The notes beneath the pieces are model-generated. The model ran no database searches. It had not been told where the DNA came from and saw only the letters and a list, made by a program, of their open reading frames with translations. Made by a program: the position numbers and the translations under genes. Shown here in pieces: positions 11,816-23,944 of a stretch of DNA of 64,000 bases (the stretch's first letter is position 1; each line of letters starts with the position of its first letter). The stretch lies in assembly GCF_030867095.1 (NCBI RefSeq), contig NC_081835.1, positions 39,663,892 to 39,727,891 on the forward strand, given 5' to 3'. The DNA is from Alligator mississippiensis (lineage: Eukaryota; Chordata; Crocodylia; Alligatoridae).

Positions 11816-13079
11816 CCCTCCGCCCCCTTCCTATATCCATTACTTGCTTGGGGAAGTCTTTGCTGTAGCACACCACCGAGTGTTTTACCACTGGTTAACA
11901 CTCAGTGATGTAGTTCTCCCTTGCCTTTTCCCCATCACAGGGATAACCCACCAGGTTGTGGGGGCAGAGGTTTTCAGGTGCTTCCTATTTACCTTTCCCA
12001 GGAGTCACAATATGTGGTATTTAGTAAGCACTATCCTGCCACAGATAGCCCCCCCCACACTAGCCAGCCCCAGTAGGATGCAGTTTTAGGTCCTACCCAG
12101 GACCCCCTAGATGTCCTTAATGCAGTCCTTGGAGATTTGCATGGCTTCTCATCTCAGGGTTGATCTGTTGGTTCTGTATTTCCCTCAGCCAAGGCCTCAG
12201 CTGTAGTTACTGGACAGCTCTCTCCCATCTCAGTACACTGACCCTCTTCTTTCATCAGGAGTATAGCCTTCTTTCTCCCTCCAGCCTGGCTATACCAAGT
12301 GGTCTTGGGCTTCAGCTCTTCCTTGCAGGGGAACCTCTGGGACCCTTCATTTCCACTGGCTTTCCTACAAGTCTAAAAATCTTCCCCTGAATACCCATTG
12401 AGTCCTCAGGGCTTGCTGGGGACAATCTCTGGCCCAAAACTCAACATTTGCAGAACCTGTAGGCCTTCCTCCAGCCCCCATATACAATTTTGTGTAGGTG
12501 ATTCCACCTTCTTTTCAAATAGTTCCTTAACTGTCCACCACTTAGAGGGACTGCGGAAGTTGCTCACATATATCTGAAGCCTCCTTCCAGGCCTTTGTCC
12601 CCACTCTCACCCCGTTATCTTTGGTGGCAAGGGGCGTCTCTCCCCCTCACCTAGGGTCCTCCCCCTCTCTTTCTGAGTCACCTGCTCATTCTTTGGAGGT
12701 TCCATCATCAGTGCTGTCTTCACAGCTCCCCCTCTGGATTCCTTCAGCTTTCTGCCATTTTTCTTCTTCCCCAGTCAGGGCCACCAAATCCCCACCTTGG
12801 CTCTGTGGTTGTTTCCAGGATAGCCAGTGAGGCTGGCTTCCCCTTCTCTCTAGAGCATTTAGTAACTTTTCACCAGAGTTGCTCTTTTGGTATCAGGCTG
12901 TCTTTTCTGAATTTTTTCCCCTATTTGCCCTGCAGCTCCCACCTTTTGGTCCCTACCCCTGGGTGCTCTTCTGCCACAGTCTTTGCCAACACTTCCTTCT
13001 TAAAGCATCTTTCTAGTTGATGCTTCCTTTGAGGTTGGCCTGCCATAGCTCTCCAGCCCCTTGGTTCTGGGTACTTCAT

Positions 13080-13622
13080 TCAGTGGGTGCAGTCCTGGCA
13101 AAATTGGTCATCATTCTCGCTACTTGTCCCCATCTGTCTCCTTTTCTCCTTAACCAAAGTCTTTCCCTCTGGGCTCACTGGCAATTCCGCTTCTAGATGC
13201 TGGAGGCAGTCAGTCACTGTGGGCATCTTAGCCTCATACTGGCTGGCAAGCCTTCCCAGCTTCTTTCTTATTCCCTCTGTTTCTTCCTCATGCCTGGCTG
13301 CCAGCTCCTTCCACTTTGGGTCTAGGCATTTAATTAATGCTGGCAAGACCTCTAGGTGAGATGCTTTACCTGCCTCTAGGTTCTTCCCTGACTGGGCCAT
13401 CTCCATCTCATCTCTGGGAGTTTCTTGATTCAAACATAGATATGATTCCTCACATTCTTGGGTCATCTGTGCTTCCATGCTTGCAACCTCTAGCTTTCTC
13501 TCCACTGCAGCCAAAGCCATTCTCAGAAGTTCTAGCTCCTGCAAGTGATCCTCGCCCTCCTCTTTGGCCACTGCTAAGTGTTCAGTCAGCTGGGTTTCCA
13601 GAGAAATCATCTTTTCCCACAA
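13080..13622 (-). CDS. Coiled-coil protein of an LTR-flanked fossil element (180 codons)
   Basis: An open frame starts at ATG 13622, four bases inside the right LTR-like repeat. The product is highly charged, and its first ~65 residues (ISLETQLTEHLAVAKEEG and following) show heptad-like spacing of leucines, as expected for a coiled coil. A second helical stretch follows around residues 105-150. There is a CQDC pair near the end. I do not recognise a protein family. Its position, directly after the LTR and before any pol-like sequence, makes a gag-like structural role possible, but that is inference. It is a fossil element and may no longer be made. Confidence 0.45.
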   Translation of the reverse strand: MWEKMISLETQLTEHLAVAKEEGEDHLQELELLRMALAAVERKLEVASMEAQMTQECEESYLCLNQETPRDEMEMAQSGKNLEAGKASHLEVLPALIKCLDPKWKELAARHEEETEGIRKKLGRLASQYEAKMPTVTDCLQHLEAELPVSPEGKTLVKEKRRQMGTSSENDDQFCQDCTH

Positions 13623-13625
13623 CTA

Positions 13626-14078
13626 GTCTAGGGCTCCGAGACTTCTAGTCCCATATGCTGCCCTTTTTCTGGTCTCCCAGACCCCTGGTCCTGTGTGCCA
13701 TCCCTTCTCTGGTCTCAGGAACCCTCTGGTTCAGCTTAGTTCTTCCCTGGGCACCAGGACCCTCTGTGGACCCAACATAAAATAATGGCCACTTGCCTGT
13801 AAAAACTCAGTCCTTCTCTGCCCAGGGGGTCTTGCCTCTGCTGTCAGGCCTGCAAAGTATTTATAAGTCACAGTCCCTTCAGAAACCCTGCTGCCGAGGG
13901 CTCCTCACCCCATGGCTGCCAAGGTGGGACTGCCTGACCAGCTCAGGATCTGGGTTTATATAGCTCCAGCCTGATCTCTCTTCTGGTCATGTGTCTTATT
14001 AGCCCCCTGCACCACCTGCAGGCAGCCTCTCAGGCCTCTAGTTCCCATGAAGGAGCAGGCCCCCAGTACCTTGCTACA
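13626..14078 (-). repeat. LTR-like repeat, right copy
   Basis: Direct-repeat partner of 11290-11815. On the minus strand it begins TGTAGCAAGG and contains a TATATAAACC promoter-like motif, then leads into the coiled-coil ORF. In minus orientation it would be the 5' LTR. Confidence 0.6.
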
Positions 14079-15543
14079 GTTGGTTATTGGTATATACAGT
14101 ATGTTAAGGATCAGTGCTAGCATGCTACCTTGTGGGAACCATGTTGTCATCTCCAGTGGCTCCATTTCTTGCAGTTCTATGTAAGAATGTCTGTTTTCTA
14201 AGAGATTTGATAAGCTTTAAGTGGACTGAGTTCTTCTAGTTCTAGAACCAGGGAAGGGGTGAGTGGAGGCACAGAATGCTATGCTATGCTATGGACTGTG
14301 CCCATGAACTAGAGGTGCACAGACAATAATTGAACTAACTATGTTTCTGGTTTGGGGTATGAATGCCTACACACAGGCATCTGCAAGTGTGGTGATGGGT
14401 TAGTGAGAAGTGGAGTGGAAACACAAAGCCAGCCAGAGGTGGAGTGAGTGCCAGCTTAGAATCAAAGCAGGATCACAATTGCAGCCTGCCTGAGGGTCAT
14501 TTGGGCATCAGAAGTGGGGGAGGGGGTGTAGCTGTGTCCTGTGATATCAGGTAATCAGAGTGCTAACAAAACCTATTGTAGCCTTCTGTAGCGGGATAAT
14601 GTCTTGTATTTAAGCCAGCCATAAAAAGGCAAACATACAGAGAATGGATCTAATATGCAAACAATTATAAAATGGTAAAATTGCAGCACTGGCTAATTTC
14701 CCTACTTGAATGCCAAGCATGTTCTGCAGTAAAGTGGCTATTTTATCACACGGAATAATATTCTCTCTAACAATTTTTAGTAACACTTTGCAAATAATTT
14801 CTTGTAAATTTATAAAACTACTTAACAAGTATGGATAAGCTGTAGCCAATAACAGTACAAGGACAACCTCATGTTATTTAGTTTTATCCTGACAAATTCT
14901 GTGCTTAAACATAAAACTGAAGGTACAATTTAGCACTAAGTTTGTCAGTGGGTAGGGATTCAGGTGAAACCTTGAAAAATATAATGAAAATCAATACATT
15001 TCATTGAGTACTTTTTTTTTCAGATACACCCACACTGTGTAAAATTCAGGATACCTACTGGCAAGTACCCCAACTTCCCTGACAGGCCACACCCCCAACT
15101 TTTGGTGGCCCAAGCCAGAAAGAGAGGTTTTGCAGGCTGTATGTTCGATACACTATGTCCCAGGATATACATTGAATCTGTCTTGGCACTTGTCAAATTA
15201 CGTTTCAAATTCTAATCTCATGTCATCTGCCAAACTGAAGTTGTTAGGTCTAGATGAGAAAACATCCATATTCCACTTCATGTTATAATACCAGAAATAC
15301 CAAACGTCCCATTTTGAATACCTTCTTGAGAAACAGCAGAGGTGGATCCCTTCTCCTAGAGGTTTCTACAGATATTTTATTATAGATCACAAATCCTGTC
15401 TTCTAATAGACTTCTATGTGCCTGTTCATGAACTTTATTTCTTTCTCCTCTCTGTAGCTATTTTTTATCTTCTTTTTTTCAGTTTATTTTGTTGCTGTCA
15501 CTGAAAAAAATCTATTGTGAATTGTAGGGCCAGTTAAGTAGTA
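14079..15543. other. No gene recognised
   Basis: AT-rich spacer. A short ATGCT repeat occurs at about 14,275-14,295 and a hAT-like TAGAGGTGCAC terminus at about 14,310. Nothing else could be assigned. Confidence 0.4.
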
Positions 15544-15770
15544 CAGCCACTCCTCGCTTAACGTCATAGTTACTTTCTTGAAAAATGTGACTAAGTGAAA
15601 CAATGTTAAGAGAATCCAATTACGTCACAGTAGTTACCTACTAGCAGGTGGTGGCCAAACAACATTAAAACCAAACATTGCACGACTTTAAACGAGTATA
15701 TTCTCCAATAGATCAGTGATGTAATAATAAAACTACATTAACCAGGATGATGTTAAGTGAGGAGTAACTG
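15544..15770. mobile_element. pogo/Tigger-type MITE, 227 bp
   Basis: Left end CAGCCACTCCTCGCTTAACG and right end TTAAGTGAGGAGTAACTG are inverted repeats with the CAG...CTG form of pogo-group transposons. The copy is flanked by TA on both sides (15542-15543, 15771-15772), the expected target duplication. No ORF. Confidence 0.8.
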
Positions 15771-15772
15771 TA

Positions 15773-16515
15773 TATAGCACCTTGTCTATGTAATTAGTAA
15801 TTTGGTTACATGAAGAGTTTTTTTTTTTTACTTCAATACACAGAGTGTTGTTTTTTATTTGCATTTAGCTTTTATTAATGCACCTGTACTCCTTTTTTCT
15901 TGTTAAAGTTTAAATAAGAGAAAGACAGAGGAAGTGTAGGTGAAAGTGAGTGAATCTACTCATGCGCTTTACTGCCAAGTTGACTAATTAACTCCACAGT
16001 AAAGCATCACAATCTACATGTATGTCACTATTAGGGTGCAGTAAATTAACTCCACTGTAGGACAGTATTGTCTTGGACAAATAGTATCCTACAACAGAGT
16101 AATTATGTGTGCTCGGACACACGCATGGACTGTGACAAGGGCTAGCTGGAGCATGAGGGTGCTACAGCCATGCTCATGCCAGCCTTTCCAATGCCAGCGC
16201 ACAGAACTGCTCCACCCTGGCTTGAATTACTATGGTCCCGAGTGTGGCGGGCCAGTAGGGGGCACTCCTGCGTTGAGCCGCCCACCTCACTGCGCCTGAC
16301 CACCTGCCAGGCTCCGAGTGCCTCCCTTGGGGTGCCTCACGTTTGGCCGACCCCTTCCACAGAGCACACCCGCTAACCTGGGGTTCCCACTGCCACCATC
16401 CAAGGCTCTGGACTCAATTCTGGCTCTGCGCACCTTGGAAAACACAGGTCTGATCGTCCAATGGGTACTAGACCCAATACAGGCACTTGGGGCACTTCCC
16501 CAAGTCAGGGGCTTA
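15773..16515. other. No gene recognised
   Basis: Contains MITE-like short motifs around 15,980-16,060 (CTCCACAGTAAAGCAT and a near-inverted GCAGTAAATTAACTCCAC) and a GC-richer stretch to 16,515 with no recognisable product. Confidence 0.35.
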
Positions 16516-16518
16516 TTT

Positions 16519-17287
16519 CATAGATTTCATAGACATTAGGGCTGGAAGGGACCTCGGAAGATCATCGAGTCCAGCCCCCCGCCCAAAGAGCAGGAAGTCA
16601 GCTGGGGTCATAGGATCCCAGCAAGATAAGCATCCAGTTTCATCTTGAAGGTGTTCAATGTAGGCGCTTGAACCACCTCCGGTGGCAGGCTGTTCCAGAC
16701 CTTGGGGGCTCGGACAGTAAAGAAATTCTTCCTTATGTCCAGCCTGAAACGGTCTTGTAGTAGTTTATGACCATTTGACCTAGTCGTCATCCCTTGGGGC
16801 GCTCTGGTGAACAAACGTTCCCCCAGATACTGGTGGTCACCCCTGATAAACTTGTAGGTGGCCATCAGATCACCCCTGAGCCTGCGCTTTTCCAGGCTAA
16901 AGAGCCCCAGGGCTCTCAGCCTGTCATCGTAGGGTCTGCTTCCCTGACCTCTGATCATGTGCATGGCTCTTCTCTGGACTCTCTCAAGCTTCTCCACATC
17001 CTTTTTGAATTGTGGAGCCCAAAACTGGACGCAGTACTCCAGCTGCGGCCTCACTAAGGCCGAGTACAAGGGGACAATGATGTCCCGGGATTTGCTTGAG
17101 AAGCATCTATGGATGCAAGCCAGCGTTTTGGTCGCTTTTCTAGCCGCAGCATCGCACTGCAGGCTCATGTTCATCTTGTGGTCAGTGATGACCCCCAAGT
17201 CTCTTTCTTGCATAGTGCCTATAAGGATGCTGCGGGTTTTTCTTCCCAAGGTGGAGAACCTTGCATTTATCGGCGTTGAACACCAAC
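16519..17287 (-). mobile_element. CR1 LINE, 3' portion of ORF2 and 3' end
   Basis: Minus-strand frame open from 17372 to 16608 encodes the CR1 ORF2 C-terminus ([45 protein letters not shown]) and reads through to VWNSLPPEVV. This copy therefore keeps the tryptophan codon that is TGA in four other copies here. The 3' end at 16519 has TCATAGA repeats. The 5' side is cut at about 17287, where an LTR-like block begins. Confidence 0.93.
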
Positions 17288-17896
17288 GAAAGTCTCCCTT
17301 AGTCCACAGACTTAAGGGCCCTCCTCGGCATAATTTAGACCCACCCCTCAATAAGTCTCCCACACCAGTCACAAGCAGAACTTTATTGATTACAGGGGGT
17401 AGGGTGAAAACAGGGTAACAGGTAGAGCAGTATCAGAGGAATCTCAGAGGAATCCCATACAGCAAACCATTATGGCTGAGGTAGCCTTTTGATCTCGCAT
17501 CTGAGTTACAGTAAGCTAAATATCTAGTCTGATCTCGAGTAGCTTACTCACACGCATCATCCAGAGGTGGTTGGAGTTTCCTCTGGAGGCAGGTCACTCT
17601 TGGAGCATGTGGTTATGAAGAGAGAGCCAGTTTCAGATTCACCTGGATGACCACATGGCTAATGGCTGCCTTCTTCCTGGCCTGGGCCTTTAAATAACCT
17701 CTCTGACCTCAGCAGCCCGGTCCAATCGAAGCTGCCAGTGCTGGCCACTAGCCAACCGATCTAAAAAAGCATCACTGGCTACCTGGGCCGGTGAGCGGGG
17801 CTTTTCCCTACCCCCCAAGGTGACCAGAGCATCCACCTCCGAGGCACCAGGCTTTTGTCAAGTAGACAGGGAGGGAGATCCCTGCCCTGAGGAATT
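17288..17896 (-). mobile_element. Probable solo LTR, abutting a CR1
   Basis: On the minus strand the block begins TGTTGAATTCCTCAGGG near 17,896, has a TTATTTAAAGG TATA-like element at about 17,690 and an AATAAAG poly(A) signal at about 17,380. It ends against the CR1 near 17,288. That layout is an LTR with U3, R and U5. No internal retroviral sequence follows on either side. The target duplication is not clear. Confidence 0.5.
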
Positions 17897-18690
17897 CAAC
17901 ACCAGCCTCTCATGCTGGCAGAGAGATTTCTGGAGAGGAACACAAACGGTGGCATTTCTGCCACACCGAGCACGTTAAGATGCTGCACCTGGGAAGCAGC
18001 TGACTCCAGCATGAACTGCACCAGAGTTTATTCAAGCACATTAATAACATATGTAGATGCACCAAGTGAAAGCTACCAATGGATAGTGGTCTATAAATGG
18101 ATTAATTTCACTACTTAGTCTTTTGTTCCAGAGACTTATCACAGTACTTTTATATTTCTATAATCACTTTAACAGGTTTCTCCATTCTATGAGCTTTTGG
18201 CTCTGGTAACAGTATCTCTCTTTCACTTTCCCCATTCTTCTGTAAAATAAACTAACGAATTGTATAACCCTGGTTATGCAACTTTGTTTTCCAAGCTTTA
18301 TTGGTATGGACACAAATTCTCATTTTATTCTCTTCCACCTTAAAAAAAGTGAATCCTTCCTATTTAGTAGTTAGCCACATTCACATATAAAATTTTCCTG
18401 ACAATTTTTCTTTTATTGTTGACTGCCTGCCTTTGACTTTCTTCTGATCAGTAATGGACTGAAAAAAACTGTTACCACTTAGAAATTATAATGGCCATGT
18501 TTGATACATAAATACATAAATAGAAGTTATTATATCATTTATTTAAATATTGTCCATTTTAAATTCCATACATCCAATTTTGATATACTGGATTCAGAAT
18601 AAATCTGAGGCTATCAACTACTAATATAATTTATTTTTAACATTATAGTTACTGTCCCTTGTTGTATGCAATAACGTAGTGGAACTGTTA
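17897..18690. other. AT-rich spacer with a MITE fragment
   Basis: Segment 18003-18063 (CTCCAGCATGAACTGC ... TGTAGATGCACC) resembles about 2751-2811 and is a fragment of the same MITE family. The rest is AT-rich with nothing recognised. Confidence 0.4.
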
Positions 18691-18934
18691 CAGTAAAAGC
18701 TCTGTTATTCGGCATCCCCTGGGAATGAGGGATGCCAGTTAATCAAATATTCCAGTTACTCCAGTTGTCCTGGGCCGTGGGCCGAAGAAGCAGCGAAGAA
18801 AAACTCAGCTTGCAGCGGCGAAACAGGAAGTCCCCCAGAAGTGGTACTTCCAGTTTTGCTTTTCCCGCATCCTTCAGATGCCAGTTAATAGAGTTTTCTA
18901 GCTAATTAAGTGCCGGTTAACACAGCTTTTGCTG
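18691..18934. mobile_element. pogo/Tigger-type MITE, 244 bp
   Basis: Left end CAGTAAAAGCTCTGTTAT and right end GTTAACACAGCTTTTGCTG are inverted repeats with CAG...CTG termini. The target duplication is only partly visible (TA to the left, TT to the right). No ORF. Confidence 0.65.
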
Positions 18935-19129
18935 TTTAACATTTAGTGCAAAATTTTGGAATCATTAACTTTTACAAAATGAGTATTGGACTAGGTCAGC
19001 ATACAAATAGGAAGTTGTGCACAAAAATTCATTATTCATATTAGAAGTAACACTGCATCTTCAATAGCACATATTCTTATTTCTTATAATACCTAATTTT
19101 GTTCATATTTGAGCTGCTGTCCATCTCCA

Positions 19130-20568
19130 CAAACACGCATGGAAGCTGTAAAGCCCTGCTGTAACCAAGTAATCACTTCCCCTGTAATTACCCGGGAAAC
19201 ACTGAATGGAGCTTGCCCGGGGACCAGCATGCAAGGAAGCTCCATAGATAGGGAGGATATCAGGAGGGTCACTCTCGCGGGAGCTGAGGGAGTAGTTCTC
19301 TTTCAGTGTGACAGTAAGTTGAGAGCCCCAGTAGGAGGACTCAGATGCCTGTACGCTAGTGCCAGGAGCATGGGGAACAAGCAGAAGGAACTAGCTCTCC
19401 TGCTTTCCAGTGGCCATTACTATCTAGTATGGATTATGAAGATCTGGTGGGACTCCTCATACAATTGGAGCATAGCCATAAATGAATGGGAGTGTGGGGC
19501 CATTGCTCAACAACTTAGGACAGCTAGTCACCAGCACTCAGGAGAAAACTGAACTCCTGGATGACTACTTTGCTTCGGTCTTCAACTGGGCCAAGGGAAA
19601 AGTCATGCCAGATAGAGTACAGAATGAGCAGGGTTCAAATGACCACCTTCCTACTATTGCCTTAGAACTGGTGTGTGATCAATTAAAGGAATTGGATGTA
19701 TATAAAAGTCAGTAGGACTGAATGAACTTCATCCGAGTGCTGAAGGAGCTGACCAAAGTCACTGTAGAACCTGTGGCAAAGATCTTCAAAAACTCATGGC
19801 ACTCCAGGGAGGGCCCCAAGGACTGAAAGAGGGCCAATGTTGTGCCCATCTTCAAGAAAAGAAGGAGGGAGGACCTGGGTCATTATAAGCCAACTAGCCT
19901 AACGTCTATCTCAGGGAAAATCCTGGAAAAAAGCATTAAAGGAGCCTTTGTGCGATAGGCTTGCAGAAGGTAGGATTCTGAATGACAGCCAGCATGGCTT
20001 TGCTGCAGGCAGATCTTGTCTTACCAACCTCATCTCCTTTTACGATCAAGTGACTCAACTCTTGGATAAGAGAGGAGGTTGACATTATATACCTCAACTT
20101 CCAAAAAGCTTTTGATCTGGTATCCCACAACGTTCTTGCAAGAAAATTGGAAGACTGTGGGCTTAACTGCGAGACAGTCAGGTGAGTAGGAAACTGACTG
20201 TGGGGCAGGACCCAGAGAGTTCTAATGAACGGATCTGTGTCATCTTGGTGGAAAGTGGCCAGTGGTGTCCTGCAGGAGCCGGTGCTTTGTCCAGTGCTAT
20301 TCAACATCGATGATATAGATGTGGGGGTGAAGACCTCACTGGCCAACTTCACAGATGACACAAGTTATGGGGAAGCATGGTAGCACTTGAAGATAGGCTG
20401 CAGATACAGGCAGACCTAGACAGGCTTGCAAGTTGGGTGGACTGGAATAAGATGAAGTTCAACATCGAGAAAGGTAAAGTGCTCCACCTAGGGAAGAACA
20501 ATCCCCTGCACACCTACAGGCTTGGCAACACCAACCTGAACAGCACTATGAATTAAACAGACCTGGGG
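19130..20568 (+). mobile_element. Old CR1 LINE, internally deleted
   Basis: CR1 5' and endonuclease-like sequence (ARSMGNKQKELALLL, then WWDSS) runs to about 19,480 and jumps to the linker (LLDDYFASVF). RT-domain sequence (VVPIFKKRRREDLGHYKPTSLTS-like, ILNDSQHGFAAGRSCLTNL-like) follows with many frame changes. The C-terminal half of the endonuclease is missing. The element stops where a minus-strand CR1 (20572-21383) was inserted. A separate CR1-type 3' end lies at 22095-22166 and could be its displaced tail. Confidence 0.85.
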
Positions 20569-20571
20569 ATA

Positions 20572-21383
20572 GATTCATAGATGATTCATAGATGTTAGGG
20601 TCGGAAGGGACCTCAATAGATCATCGAGTCCGACCCCCTGCATAAGCAGGAAAGAGTGCTGGGTCTAGATGACCCCAGCTAGATACTCATCTAACCTCCT
20701 CTTGAAGACCCCCAGGGTAGGGGAGAGCACCACCTCCCTTGGGAGCCCGTTTCAGACCTTGGCCACTCGAACTGTGAAGAAGTTCTTCCTAATGTCCAGT
20801 CTGAATCTGCTCTCTACTAGCTTGTGGCCATTGTTTCTTGTAACCCCCGGGGGCGCCTTGGTGAATAAATCCTCACCAATTCCCTTCTGTGCCCCTGTGA
20901 TGAACTTATAGGCAGCTACAAGGTCACCTCTCAACCTTCTCTTGCGGAGGCTGAAAAGGTCATTTCTCTAGTCTCTCCTCGTAGGGCTTGGTCTGCAGGC
21001 CCTTGACCATACGAGTTGCCCTTCTCTGGACCTTCTCCAGGTTATCCGCATCCTTCTTGAAGTGTGGCGCCCAGAATTGCATGCAGTACTCCAACTGCGG
21101 TCTGACCAGCGCCCTATAGAGGGGAAGTATCACCTCCCTGGACCTATTCGTCATGCATCTGCTGATGCACGATTAAGTGCCATTGGCTTTTCTGATGGCT
21201 TCGTCACACTGCCGGCTCATGTTCATCTTGGAGTCCACTAGGACTCCAAGATCCCTTTCCACCTCTGTGCCACCCAGCAGGTCATTCCCTAGGCTGTAGG
21301 TGTGCTAGACATTTTTCCTCCCTAGGTGCAGCACTTTGCATTTCTCCTTGTTGAACTGCATCCTGTTGTTTTCTGCCCACAAC
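20572..21383 (-). mobile_element. Young CR1 LINE, 5'-truncated 3' segment
   Basis: Nearly identical over its length to the 3' part of the CR1 at 45352-48180, including the TTCATAGAT repeat at the 3' end and the TGA at the shared VAKV-stop position, so both come from one recent subfamily. It lies in opposite orientation to the older CR1 it interrupts. Confidence 0.93.
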
Positions 21384-21635
21384 AGAAGACCACTACTGTG
21401 CAGTGGTTACTGCGCATTTATTTAGTACTTGTATCATCAAATACTAAATAAATGCACAGTACCTGGAGTGACTGCACAGTAGTGCTGGTGAACACCTTTA
21501 AGTGACACTATTGCGCAGCAGCCTAATAATACTGCACAGTAGCATATTAGCACTGTTTGTGTTGTGATGTGCTACTACGCAGTACTATTCGGCTACTGCA
21601 GAGCTAGCATCTTGTGTAGATATGCCCTTGGTGTA
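21384..21635. mobile_element. Palindromic MITE with ACTGCACAGTA units
   Basis: The stretch repeats ACTGYGCAGTA-like words in both orientations. It contains an inverted pair (GCATTTATTTAGTA at about 21415 and TACTAAATAAATGC at about 21445), ending near CATCTTGTGTAGATATGCCC. The terminus matches the inverse of the start of the element at 33693, so both belong to one family. No ORF. Confidence 0.5.
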
Positions 21636-22094
21636 ACTGTCAGCTGCAGATAGCTTGCAGAATAGTCAGCTTGCAGTAGTAGTTACAAATAGGAATGTAA
21701 TTTTCAGTGGCCATGTGCTTGAGACTAGTCTTCAGTTTGAATATGAGTCCAGGATTTTTGTGGGTTTCCAGAGGCTGTTTGTGAGTTCCAACATACTCCT
21801 AAGAATAAAATCCTAACCCCCAACTGGACATGTGTGCAGACACAAACATAATGTTTCAGTTTTTCCATGCTGCTTGTGACTGCAAGACAGCTTTATATCC
21901 CATTCAAGACCACACTACATTTTGTATTGGCTATATAGTTTTGCTAGCTGCCCTCCACACATTCTGATTACATGCTGCTATTACATAATTCATAAATACA
22001 TTTCTAGAGTCAGGACAGTTAAGTCAGATTTAAAAATGGCATCAGTTGGTGTATTCATTGCAACAATATTGGTCAAAGAGACTCATACGTCTCC

Positions 22095-22166
22095 CATGGC
22101 AGGGGGTCAAACTTGATGATCTGCTCAGGTCCCTTCTGACCCTACCCATTATGAAACTATACGTGC
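22095..22166 (+). mobile_element. CR1 LINE 3' end fragment
   Basis: Contains the typical CR1 tail GATGATCTGCTCAGGTCCC, TTCTGACCCTACCCATTATGA and ACTAT. Only about 70 bp remain. Confidence 0.75.
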
Positions 22167-22298
22167 AGTTCTTTAGGAAAATTTTCACTGCATCACTTCT
22201 CTTTGAGACAAGAAACTACTTATGTGTTTTGATACTACATGAATATTCCCAGGCTACCACCCCTGCCCTCTTGATGTTTGCCTTCACAAGTAAATCAC

Positions 22299-23944
22299 CA
22301 GGGATCCTGGTTTTCTCCAATTAAATATTACAAATTCTCCGATTAAAAACCCAAAATCCGTAATAAAAATTAAAGACCCCCACAGCCTCCCACAGTGCTG
22401 CTGGTGCCCTGCATTCCCCCCAACAGCCTCCTTAACCCTCCTGATGCTCCTCACTCCCCCACAACAGCCCCACAGACACAGACACTGACACTCACCCCAG
22501 CAGGTAAGTGTGGGCGGAGTAGGGCAGGGGAAAGGGAGGGTGCTGGGGGAGGGTAGATCAAGAAAATGGGGAGCATGCCCCTGCAACCACTCCCAGGAGC
22601 AGGGGCAGGGTGCTACTCTGCAGGCTGCACATGCACTGGCTGGCCCGATAGGGTGTTTGCACATGGAGGCTGACACCACAACTCTGCCACTGCACCCTGT
22701 GCTACCATCGCACGGCCACGACATGGCTTTGTGGGCCAGTGGTGTAGGGTGCAGCAGCAGCAGTGCAGTGGCGGCTGCTGTATGAAGGCTACATACGTGC
22801 CACCTAGCTGGGGAGAGAAAAGGGGGCTCACATGCAGCGACCGCCATTGCACCGCCACTTATGCCCTGTGACCAGCTGCATGGCTCTGCAGTGCTGCAGG
22901 GTGGCGGGAGCAGCATGCCGGCTGGGGAGGGAGGGGCTTTGCGGGTAAGCAATGAGGGATGTGGTGTAGTAGCGCCCGCCATGTGTGGCCCACACACATG
23001 CTGCCCAGCCAGCTGGCCAGGGGAGGGGGAAGAGGGGCTTGCATGCAGCCAACTGCACAGCTCCATGGCCACAGCTCTGCAGTGGTGGCAAGGGATGGTG
23101 GCTGTGGGGGGCAGGGCGGGGCTTGCACGCACCAGCTGCTGCCATTTACCTGTGGAGCTGTGCCAGCAGTGGCGGCTGCCATGTGCAACACCTCCCCACG
23201 CCGCTGCTGCGACTGCAGACCCATGCCGGGCACTCCAGACAGCTGCAAACCCCTGATCCCTGTTGGAGTGGCTGGCTTTATATCGGTGATTCCCTGCCCC
23301 CCCATCCCTGCAAAAGCCCGATCCTCACCAGTATAAAGCCAGGCACTATGGCAGAGATCAGGGGTTTGCAGCTGGCCAGAGCACCTGGCTGCCTGCACGT
23401 GGAGCGCTAGTAGCCCAACTGGGCTCGGTGTCTCCATGCCTCACATGTAACTGGCCAGGCACTCGGGCCAGCTGCAAACCTCGATCCCCGCCAGAGTGCC
23501 CAGCTTTACACTGGTGATCCACACCACCCCACCCCGTGCAAACCCCCGGTCTTCACTGGTATAAAGCCTGGCATTCCGGCAGGGATTTTGGGGGGGGGGG
23601 GGTTGCACAGGGGAGGAGGGAATCATTCCCCTCCAGCCCTGCCCCACAATGCTGCAGCCCCCACAAGCCCCACTTACCTCTTCACAGGCTCTAGGAAATG
23701 GAGCTTGACCCAACACTTGGGACTAACTAAATGCCTCAGGCCCTGCCCTTTCCCTTTTCCCTCCCTCTCCCCCTGCCCCTCAGGACAGGGTTGGGGCTTT
23801 CCTACCTCTTTTGCAGACAGGTCTTGCAGGCTGGAACTCAGCCAGCCTGCAGAGCTTGGCAAAAGCAGGAAAATCTGCGTTTTCTCTGCTAAAGACAGGA
23901 AATCCACAGTTTTCTCCATGGGAAATGGAAAACCCGGATCCCTG
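22299..23944. mobile_element. hAT-like non-autonomous element, 1.65 kb
   Basis: Ends CAGGGATCCTGGTTTTC and GAAAACCCGGATCCCTG are inverted repeats. Flanks GTAAATCAC and GTAATCAC look like an 8-bp target duplication with a one-base length change. The interior is very GC-rich and yields long accidental ORFs on both strands (up to 282 codons), none with transposase motifs. Confidence 0.7.

Larger units (their letters stand above)
11290..14078 (-). mobile_element. Fossil LTR-flanked element with coiled-coil ORF, no pol seen
   Basis: Two direct repeats of about 450-525 bp (11290-11815 and 13626-14078) share many blocks, including a TATATAGCTCCAGC promoter-like motif read from the minus strand. They bracket about 1.8 kb. 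The minus-strand start at 14078 reads TGTAGCAAGG, consistent with an LTR end. The internal region begins within a few bases of the right repeat with the ORF 13080-13622, and further minus-strand coding-like sequence lies to about 12,000 with several breaks. No protease, reverse transcriptase or integrase motif is visible, so it is either a non-autonomous LTR element or the gag-side remnant of a larger one. Confidence 0.6.

Noticed and set aside
22284-23437. ORFs of 282 and 192 codons on the minus strand
   Set aside because: They lie within the GC-rich interior of a hAT element, overlap open frames on the other strand and have Cys/His/Pro/Trp-rich low-complexity composition.
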